Source: an uncultured Subdoligranulum sp. (GTDB lineage: Bacteria > Bacillota > Clostridia > Christensenellales > CAG-314). Taken from it: DNA of 5,617 nt. Position numbers and translations under genes: made by a program. The DNA is taken from contig URVX01000084.1 of the NCBI GenBank assembly GCA_900551395.1, positions 1 through 5,617 on the forward strand, read 5' to 3'. Within the stretch, counting starts at the first letter, position 1, and each line of letters opens with the position of its first letter. Under the pieces are notes generated by a model that was not told the DNA's origin, did not search any database, and saw nothing but the letters and a program-made list of their open reading frames with translations. Of the stretch, positions 1 through 5,617 are shown in pieces.

Positions 1-248
1 TTTTATTTTGGAAAGAGCTTTGAAATGCTCCGTTTCGCGGTGTCTGTTCGGGCTTTCCTCGTCTGTCCAGCTTTCCAGAAGCATCACCTGCGCATAGTTG
101 TCGATGGGGAGAAGAAATTTGTATTCCTGTTGCCGTTTTCCATGCGCGTTTTGCGCACAAGGTCGATTTGAGTGACTGCTGCGAGAAACTCCTGTCTTTT
201 GTTTCCTTTTATTGTATAAGTAACCAACAAATTTATATTTCCGTTCAT
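1..248 (-). pseudogene. ABM-domain (quinol monooxygenase-like) gene, frameshifted and cut by the window edge
   Basis: The reading frame starts at ATG 248-246 after an AAAGGA ribosome binding site about 7 bases upstream. It encodes MNGNINLLVTYTIKGNK, then a helix (QEFLAAVTQIDLVRKTRMENG). This matches the beta strand, helix and 'ENG' turn of the antibiotic biosynthesis monooxygenase fold. The frame then fails and stops at TGA 86-84 after 54 codons. The next frame continues the family pattern without a break to the window edge: QEYKFLLPIDNYAQVMLLES, then WTDEESPNRHRETEHFKALS. One base is missing at about 129-133, so this is either a real pseudogene or an assembly error. ABM proteins are small (about 95-110 residues), usually dimeric, and often act on quinones or similar aromatics; the substrate here cannot be told. 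The C-terminal end lies outside the window. The family call is fairly firm and the decay call less so. Confidence 0.72.
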
Positions 249-263
249 ATTATATCCTTTTGT

Positions 264-291
264 TTGTAAAGCTTACCAGTCTATTTTACAA
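264..291. promoter_or_regulatory. Inverted repeat TTGTAAA-N14-TTTACAA, candidate operator of the ABM gene
   Basis: A perfect 7-base inverted repeat (264-270 and 285-291) lies 15 bases upstream of the ABM start codon. The half-site centres are 21 bases apart, two helical turns, which suits a dimeric regulator. On the minus strand the outer half overlaps a possible -10 (TAAAAT), although no good -35 accompanies it. No T-run follows on either strand, so it is not a terminator. The same heptamer TTGTAAA recurs at 1426-1432, at the start point of the promoter facing the MarR remnant. Binding by a MarR-type protein is inference only. Confidence 0.35.
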
Positions 292-610
292 CAAAAAAAC
301 GATTTGGCTTAGACGGCGCAGGACAATTTTCGTGAATTTTTGGTTTAAACGAAGACGCTGCGCTGTATTCCGAAAATGTTTTTGTAGCTTTTCTGCGCGA
401 AAAAGAAAAATGAGTTAAAAGACAACAAATGACTAAGCGAAGGTTACTGCTCAAACAAAAGTAAGTGCGCGGCATTAAGCTGTTTATACGGAACATCTTT
501 TAGACAAAAGAAAGCAGAGGAATACGGCGTTGTGTTTTGGAAAATGTAAATGATTTTGATTTATGTGATTTAATTTCTGAATATGAGGAATTTTTAGCGG
601 CTTTAAATGA
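292..610. other. AT-rich stretch without an intact gene
   Basis: No frame on either strand has a credible start, ribosome binding site and protein-like composition here. The longest minus frame (about 281-496) begins without a Shine-Dalgarno site and gives a Ser/Phe/Lys-rich product of no recognisable kind. On the plus strand only short pieces appear between stops, and the best of these (504-629) is listed separately. No tRNA, transposase or repeat array was seen. The composition resembles the repressor/membrane-protein pair to its right more than the metabolic genes. Confidence 0.5.
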
Positions 611-629
611 AAAAGAAAGGCATGAGTGA
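504..629 (+). pseudogene. Possible 3' remnant of a lost plus-strand gene
   Basis: After an in-frame TAG at 501-503, an open stretch runs to TGA 627-629. Its last part reads ENVNDFDLCDLISEYEEFLA followed by ALNEKERHE. This is acidic, amphipathic and free of odd codons, as at the end of a real protein. There is no start codon with a ribosome binding site. A neighbouring frame just upstream (EHLLDKRKQRNTAL) could be an earlier piece of the same gene joined by a frameshift. The stop lies in the loop of the terminator hairpin at 611-644, a position common for a gene end. I do not recognise the family, and a chance open frame of 41 codons in AT-rich DNA remains possible. Confidence 0.2.
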
Positions 630-644
630 TTTTGCCTTTCTTTT
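611..644. terminator. Rho-independent terminator, probably bidirectional
   Basis: A perfect 12-base stem (AAAAGAAAGGCA, 611-622, pairing with TGCCTTTCTTTT, 633-644) encloses a 10-base loop. It lies 3 bases beyond the stop of the small membrane protein gene. On the minus strand the hairpin ends in CTTTCTTTTTC, a working T-tract, so it closes the repressor/membrane-protein unit. On the plus strand it ends in CTTTCTTTTAT and could also stop transcription arriving from the left. Confidence 0.85.
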
Positions 645-647
645 ATA

Positions 648-941
648 TTAAATGTCTTTATTTTCGATTTTATATGAATTGATACAAAGAATAAGTATTC
701 TTTGGATTATCATTAAGATTAGCGTTGAAAATAAAATCGTTGTTACTAAAATGATAACAACTATAGATATTTCTGCATTTGCAAATAATTGTGAAATGCT
801 TGAAACGCTCCCTAAGTCGCTTTTGGATATTGCTTCTAAAACGAAAATAGATATTGCAAATGCGGGATTTAAAAAATCTGTGCAGCTTAGTAATAGTGCT
901 GAAAGTATGATGCTTAAAATTAGTCTTTTGAAGTATCTCAT
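648..941 (-). CDS. Small membrane protein with two hydrophobic segments, unknown function
   Basis: The 97-residue product starts at ATG 941-939 behind a strong GGGAG site 7 bases upstream, which also argues for this strand over the overlapping plus-strand frame. The N-terminus is MRYFKR, then a long hydrophobic stretch (residues about 7-37), a polar Ser-rich loop (38-57), a second membrane segment (about 58-88) and a short charged tail. The positive-inside rule suggests both ends are cytoplasmic. LLSC at 17-20 weakly resembles a lipobox, and AFA at 27-29 could be a signal peptidase site, so a processed secreted form is an alternative. The gene follows the repressor gene by 29 bases and ends at the terminator, so the two are very likely co-transcribed. 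I recognise no family. A role as partner or effector of the repressor is only a guess from position. Confidence 0.68.
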   Translation of the reverse strand: MRYFKRLILSIILSALLLSCTDFLNPAFAISIFVLEAISKSDLGSVSSISQLFANAEISIVVIILVTTILFSTLILMIIQRILILCINSYKIENKDI

Positions 942-970
942 TGTTTTTCTCCCTTATGTGTTTTTTTGAA

Positions 971-1318
971 TTATTTTTTATCTACGTATTTGGATTTTAA
1001 ATATTGAAAAAAATCTTCAAGTTGTCTTTTGCCGTCCTCGTCTAAGCTGTTGTAGTCGTCTATTATTTTTTGTTCTGCTTCTTTTCTTATTTTTGCAAAT
1101 TCGTTTTCTGCGGTCTGAGTTTCGTTTCCTGTTAAAATGTAGTCTATTGATACGTCGAAAATTTTTGCCATTTTTTCAAGATATTTTGTTGATGGTTGTC
1201 TATTTTTTATTATCCATTCAGTTAGTCTTTGTGGAGTTGTATTTATTCTTTTTGCAAGTTCTGCTTGTGTCATATTTTTTTGTTTTAATAAATTTTTAAT
1301 TCTTTCTCCGCTGGTCAT
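971..1318 (-). CDS. Xre-family helix-turn-helix transcriptional regulator
   Basis: The 115-residue DNA-binding protein starts at ATG 1318-1316 with GGAG 5 bases upstream. Residues about 6-62 form the Cro/cI-type five-helix domain: ERIKNLLKQKNMTQAELAKR (5-24) carries the MTQAELA signature of helix 2, NTTPQRLTEWIIKNRQPS is the recognition helix and turn, and LEKMAKIFDVSIDYILTG closes the domain. Residues 70-115 are a charged helical tail (DEDGKRQLEDFFQYLKSKY), as in short repressors of Bacillota phages and integrative elements. There is no LexA-like protease domain. It heads a two-gene unit with the small membrane protein. It faces a perfect consensus promoter on the other strand, the layout of a repressor that controls a divergent early promoter and its own gene. 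Its target is not shown by the sequence. No good promoter match was found for the gene itself. Confidence 0.93.
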   Translation of the reverse strand: MTSGERIKNLLKQKNMTQAELAKRINTTPQRLTEWIIKNRQPSTKYLEKMAKIFDVSIDYILTGNETQTAENEFAKIRKEAEQKIIDDYNSLDEDGKRQLEDFFQYLKSKYVDKK

Positions 1319-1392
1319 TTTATCTCCATAAATAAAACTAATTCAATTGGTGATTTATAAACAAATAATATACCATAAATAGATTATTTTGC
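1319..1392. promoter_or_regulatory. AT-rich divergent control region upstream of the Xre regulator
   Basis: This stretch must hold the start signals of the Xre gene, but no good -35/-10 pair was found. TATATT-like -10 words on the minus strand (near 1367-1372) have only poor -35 partners. A 7-base inverted repeat (AAATAAT 1363-1369, ATTATTT 1383-1389) could be part of an operator. In DNA this AT-rich, such a repeat is weak evidence. Confidence 0.25.
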
Positions 1393-1421
1393 TTGACAAT
1401 CATTTATTTAAGTTATATAAT
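1393..1421 (+). promoter_or_regulatory. Perfect sigmaA consensus promoter
   Basis: TTGACA (1393-1398) and TATAAT (1416-1421) are both exact consensus hexamers with the ideal 17-base spacer, which predicts a start near 1428. Such strong promoters are usually kept in check by a repressor, and the Xre gene is divergent and adjacent. The transcript would run through the hairpin-containing leader into the MarR remnant. TTGTAAA overlaps the predicted start point and could be part of an operator. Confidence 0.85.
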
Positions 1422-1427
1422 GTACTT

Positions 1428-1530
1428 GTAAAACATGAGAGGCAGTTATTCCAAGTCATGAGTTAGAACAAAAATAACATAAAGACAAGAAAAAGTCAAG
1501 CCGTGAAACGGCAAAGGGAATGTAGATAAA
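1428..1530 (+). other. Leader downstream of the strong promoter, with several short hairpins and no ORF
   Basis: The predicted transcript has closely placed inverted repeats: CATGA/TCATG (1434-1438 and 1456-1460), GTTATT/AATAAC (1445-1450 and 1473-1478) and GCCGT-GAA-ACGGC (1500-1512). Starts in this stretch lead only to very short peptides: ATG 1435 gives MRGSYSKS and stop, and ATG 1458 stops after two codons. Composition shifts from AT-rich to chromosome-like at about 1500-1540. None of the riboswitch classes I know was recognised. It may be a decayed 5' region, an untranslated leader, or a small RNA without an obvious terminator. Confidence 0.3.
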
Positions 1531-1797
1531 AAAAGCGTCACCACACGCAACGGTATCAAGTCGTCGATAAGTCTGACTCCCGTCGGAGTAAAAATTTTGA
1601 GAGAAAACAACGAGGCGGTGCGCGAGGGGATTCGCAAACGCTTTTCCAAAGCCATGAGCGAGGAGGAGTTCGACGAGCTTATGGACTTGTCCAAAAGGCT
1701 GACCGCGATTTTGTCTAAGGTGATCCCCGAGGACACCGCCGCAGTAAAAAGAAACGAAGCGAGGCTCAAAACCGAGCTCAAATTGAAAGCCGAATAA
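1507..1797 (+). pseudogene. C-terminal remnant of a MarR-family transcriptional regulator
   Basis: The frame is open from an in-frame TGA (1504-1506) to TAA (1795-1797), 96 codons. SVTTRNGIKSSISLTPVGVK (from 1534) matches the beta-hairpin wing and the 'xxLTPxG' start of the long C-terminal helix of MarR proteins. The helical stretch AVREGIRKRFSKAMSEEEFD and the following LSKRLTAILSKV match the dimerisation helices. A whole MarR protein is about 140-160 residues, so 60-70 N-terminal residues, including the recognition helix, are missing. They are not found in other frames upstream. TTG 1597 has GGAG 8 bases before it and could give a 66-residue peptide, but it lies inside the conserved helix and is an unlikely natural start. 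Codon and base composition match the metabolic genes, so this is old chromosomal DNA beside the AT-rich island. It is convergent with the glutamine synthetase gene. Confidence 0.75.
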
Positions 1798-1805
1798 TAA
1801 AATTA

Positions 1806-1831
1806 AAACGGAGCCGACTACGGCTCCGTTT
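1806..1831. terminator. Bidirectional rho-independent terminator between convergent genes
   Basis: A perfect 11-base GC-rich stem (AAACGGAGCCG, 1806-1816, pairing with CGGCTCCGTTT, 1821-1831) has an ACTA loop. A-rich sequence on the left and TTTGATTT on the right give a T-tract in both directions. It lies 8 bases after the MarR stop and 3 bases from the glutamine synthetase stop, so it serves both genes. Confidence 0.92.
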
Positions 1832-1834
1832 GAT

Positions 1835-3955
<2,121 letters not shown>

Positions 3956-4005
3956 AGACAATGGTCCTTTTTTGCGGTATTTGTCGCTTATTTTCGATGG
4001 AAATT

Positions 4006-4034
4006 ATTATAATACCCCGACGGCTGAAAATCAA
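4006..4034 (-). promoter_or_regulatory. Promoter of the glutamine synthetase gene
   Basis: On the minus strand, TTGATT (4034-4029) and TATAAT (4011-4006) are separated by 17 bases. The predicted start is near 3999, giving a leader of about 44 bases before ATG 3955. A small inverted repeat, ATGAA-N5-TTCAT (4042-4056), lies just upstream of the -35 in AT-rich DNA and could be an activator or UP-element site. No known nitrogen-regulator box was recognised. Confidence 0.7.
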
Positions 4035-4087
4035 ACAAAATATGAATATTTTTCATTTTTATTTTTCCGAGACGGCGGCGCGGATAT

Positions 4088-5191
4088 TCAATCCCCGAAT
4101 GCCAGCTCCGCCGCCCGTCTGATGTGCGTGTTGTCGATGGTTTCGGGCAGAACAAGATTAAACGCGAAATAGGGGACGTTTTCGGAGGAGTGATAGGTGC
4201 GGCGGAATTTCGCAGTGCTCAAATCCTGCCCCGAAGCATAACGAAGCGCGCCCGTTTCGTGGTCTGCGGTGACAATGAGCGCCGTATTTTCCGGTAGATT
4301 TTCGTACACCGCCTTAACCGCGTCGTCAAACTCCGTCAGCTGTTCTATCATGCCGAATAGGTCGTTTGCATGGCTGCGCTTGTCTATGCGGCTGCCCTCC
4401 GCCATAAGAAAAAATCCGTTCTCGTTTTCGGACAAAAATTTCAACGCGAACAGACATGCGTCGGCAAGAGAGATTTCTTCGTCCTTTTCGCCTATTTCCA
4501 CGTTGGCAAACAGCTTGCGCGCGTTAAGGTCAAGCTGCGCGCCCTTTAAGACGTATGAGTAGCCGTTTGCCTCTATTTCGCCTACAAAAGGCGCATAGTC
4601 TGCTTTCCCCTCGCCGATAAACAGCGTCACGCCGCTTTCCGTCTGGCTTTTTATTATGTCTGCCTTGTCGTTTCTGTTGTCCGCGTGCGCGGAAAAGGCG
4701 GCGGGAGTGGCTCCGGCAAGCGTTTCTGTGGCGATTATTCCCGTAGCTTTGCCGAGAGCTGCCGCGTATTCCGTCATAGTCTGCAGGTTTTTTCCGCCCG
4801 CTCTTGCTATTTTCCCGTTTGCCGTTTTTACTCCCGTCGACATTGCCGTTGCAGCCGCAGCGCTGTCGGTGGGCAAAAAGAGCGCTTTGGAACGCGTCGA
4901 CACCTCTCCGGAGGAGGTCTCCAGACCGCGCGTCAGAAACAATCCCTCGCCGGTAGCCGCTTTTTTGTAAGCGTCTGCCGCAGCGATATGCGCAAACCCC
5001 ATGCCGTCGCCTATCATGAGCACAAAGCTTTTTGCTTTTCCGACAACGTCGCCCGCCTCCAAAGATGGCGTCGACGCCTTTCGGAAAACAAAAATGCCGA
5101 GACAAAGACAGCCGAAAGCTATTGCCACGGCGAGGATAACCGCCGTCAAACGCAGCAAAGTCTTTTTTATGTCCGTTTTTCCGCTTTTCAC
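4088..5191 (-). CDS. Alkaline phosphatase (PhoA superfamily), membrane-anchored
   Basis: This 367-residue phosphomonoesterase releases phosphate from organic phosphates outside the membrane. KTDIKK precedes one hydrophobic segment (about residues 12-36), an anchor or uncleaved signal; FGC at 26-28 is only a weak lipobox. The catalytic set follows E. coli PhoA: MIGDGMG with metal ligand Asp62, PTDSAAAATA with nucleophile Ser110, ATPAAFSAH with Thr162, then Arg173 (phosphate-binding Arg166 in E. coli), AEGSRIDKRSH with Glu265, Asp270 and His274, TADHETG with Asp310 and His311, and YHSSENVPYFAF with His334. E. coli Asp153 corresponds to Gly160. At 367 residues it is shorter than the usual 430-470. 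The start is GTG 5191-5189. An in-frame TAA lies four codons upstream and no Shine-Dalgarno site is visible, so TTG codons at 12 or 15 are weaker alternatives. The gene is divergent from the transketolase gene. Phosphate-starvation control is plausible, but no Pho box was recognised. Confidence 0.95.
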   Translation of the reverse strand: MKSGKTDIKKTLLRLTAVILAVAIAFGCLCLGIFVFRKASTPSLEAGDVVGKAKSFVLMIGDGMGFAHIAAADAYKKAATGEGLFLTRGLETSSGEVSTRSKALFLPTDSAAAATAMSTGVKTANGKIARAGGKNLQTMTEYAAALGKATGIIATETLAGATPAAFSAHADNRNDKADIIKSQTESGVTLFIGEGKADYAPFVGEIEANGYSYVLKGAQLDLNARKLFANVEIGEKDEEISLADACLFALKFLSENENGFFLMAEGSRIDKRSHANDLFGMIEQLTEFDDAVKAVYENLPENTALIVTADHETGALRYASGQDLSTAKFRRTYHSSENVPYFAFNLVLPETIDNTHIRRAAELAFGD

Positions 5192-5197
5192 GGCTTT

Positions 5198-5226
5198 ATT
5201 TTAAATCAAATCACGTCAAAACGCAA
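5198..5226 (-). promoter_or_regulatory. Candidate promoter of the alkaline phosphatase gene, implying a leaderless mRNA
   Basis: On the minus strand, TTGCGT (5226-5221) and TAAAAT (5203-5198) are 17 bases apart. Six bases (AAAGCC) separate the -10 from the GTG start codon, so transcription would begin at or next to GTG 5191. The -35 is only fair (TTG kept, last three bases off consensus), and other start points cannot be excluded. Confidence 0.4.
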
Positions 5227-5287
5227 GAAAACCGCGAAAATCAGTCTCTTAAGTCAAGATTTTTTACAAAATGCTTTCAATCAATCA

Positions 5288-5316
5288 TTGCCATTTGTAC
5301 CGATATGTGTTAAAAT
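5288..5316 (+). promoter_or_regulatory. Promoter of the transketolase gene
   Basis: TTGCCA (5288-5293) and TAAAAT (5311-5316) are 17 bases apart, and a TGT just before the -10 gives an extended -10. Transcription would start near 5323, leaving a leader of about 25 bases with GGGGAG at 5335-5340, which leaves no room for a riboswitch. The rest of the divergent gap (5227-5287) shows no further structure. Confidence 0.72.
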
Positions 5317-5347
5317 TAAGACAAGCTTAACGGCGGGGAGCAATTTT

Positions 5348-5617
5348 ATGGATTTCAAACAGAGAACGAGAGAAATTAGAAGACTGACGCTCACTTGCAT
5401 AGCAAGTCTCGGCGTCGGGCACGTCGGCGGAAGCCTTTCCATAGCGGAGGCTTTGTCGGTGCTTTATTCCAAACACATGAGCTTTGACCCCAAAAATCCC
5501 GATATGGAGGGTCGTGACAGACTTGTTCTGAGCAAGGGGCACGCGGGTCCCGCTCTGTACGCCACGCTTGCCAGCTTCGGGTTTTTCGACAAGGAGGAGC
5601 TTAAAACTCTCAACAGG
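5348..5617 (+). CDS. Transketolase, N-terminal subunit (split type), cut by the window end
   Basis: The first 90 residues of the thiamine-diphosphate-binding subunit are present. ATG 5348 follows GGGGAG with 7-base spacing. EIRRLTLTCIASLGVGHVGG (residues 9-28) with SLSIAEALSVLY after it matches the opening of split transketolases, usually G-x-GHPGGSLS; His25 is the conserved substrate/cofactor histidine and Val replaces the usual Pro or Ile. DRLVLSKGHAGPALYATLAS holds the second conserved histidine (His65). The opening is unlike that of full-length transketolases. The N-terminal subunit is usually about 270-280 residues, and the C-terminal subunit gene normally follows directly, outside this window. 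The enzyme moves two-carbon ketol units between sugar phosphates in the non-oxidative pentose phosphate pathway. Use in a carbohydrate-specific operon is possible but not visible here. Confidence 0.93.
   Translation, partial: MDFKQRTREIRRLTLTCIASLGVGHVGGSLSIAEALSVLYSKHMSFDPKNPDMEGRDRLVLSKGHAGPALYATLASFGFFDKEELKTLNR

Noticed and set aside
264..291. Inverted repeat read as a terminator
   Set aside because: The stem is AT-rich with a 14-base loop and no T-tract follows on either strand; an operator fits better.
281..496. Minus-strand open frame of 71 codons
   Set aside because: There is no ribosome binding site, the composition is not protein-like, and the frame overlaps the inverted repeat before the ABM gene.
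652..969. Plus-strand open frame of 105 codons overlapping the small membrane protein gene
   Set aside because: Its ATG lies just after a terminator and has no Shine-Dalgarno site. The minus-strand frame has a strong one, follows the repressor gene by 29 bases and ends at the terminator.
249..1506. Insertion sequence or CRISPR array in the AT-rich island
   Set aside because: No transposase or recombinase motif, no terminal inverted repeats with target duplication, and no regularly spaced repeats were found.
1500..1512. GCCGTGAAACGGC hairpin read as a terminator
   Set aside because: The stem has only 5 bases and is followed by A/G-rich sequence instead of a T-run.
4030..4087. Terminator for the alkaline phosphatase gene
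   Set aside because: GC-rich words near 4069-4085 do not form a continuous stem followed by a T-run on the minus strand, so none is called.
4269..5105. Long frames on both strands within the alkaline phosphatase gene
   Set aside because: They are out-of-frame shadows of a gene whose catalytic motifs all lie in one frame.

Overview
The window reads like a chromosomal segment of a Gram-positive, Clostridia-type bacterium (Bacillota). The evidence is sigmaA-type promoters with 17-base spacers, purine-rich Shine-Dalgarno sites (GGAG, GGGAG, GGGGAG), a type III glutamine synthetase, and a transketolase of the split, N-terminal-subunit type. By eye the metabolic genes are of middling GC content, while roughly 249-1500 is clearly AT-rich. 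The species cannot be named from this sequence.

Left edge to about 1800 (accessory or decaying part). On the minus strand, 1-248 is the start of an antibiotic-biosynthesis-monooxygenase (ABM) domain protein with a one-base frameshift; it runs off the window. An inverted repeat just upstream of it may be its operator. An AT-rich stretch without a credible intact gene follows, ending in a strong hairpin terminator (611-644). This terminator closes a two-gene minus-strand unit: an Xre-type helix-turn-helix repressor (971-1318) followed 29 bases later by a small two-segment membrane protein (648-941). Divergent from the repressor is a perfect consensus promoter (TTGACA-17-TATAAT, 1393-1421). It fires into a hairpin-containing leader and then into the C-terminal remnant of a MarR-family regulator (1507-1797) that has lost its N-terminal part. 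This looks like the control region of a lost mobile element, or a scar left at an old ABM/MarR divergent pair.

From about 1800 to the right edge (housekeeping part). A bidirectional terminator (1806-1831) separates the MarR remnant from the convergent type III glutamine synthetase gene (1835-3955, minus), which has its own promoter. Upstream on the same strand lies a membrane-anchored PhoA-type alkaline phosphatase (4088-5191, minus) with a nearly complete catalytic and metal-ligand set. Its GTG start has no Shine-Dalgarno site and sits at the predicted transcription start of a candidate promoter, so the mRNA may be leaderless. Divergent from it, with its own promoter and a strong ribosome binding site, is the start of the transketolase N-terminal subunit (5348 to the window end), which continues beyond the window.

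The right part covers nitrogen assimilation (ammonia to glutamine), phosphate scavenging and the non-oxidative pentose phosphate pathway. Nothing shows that these genes form one pathway. I found no intact novel system. The most unusual part is the AT-rich repressor/membrane-protein island with its strong promoter that now leads into a broken gene.
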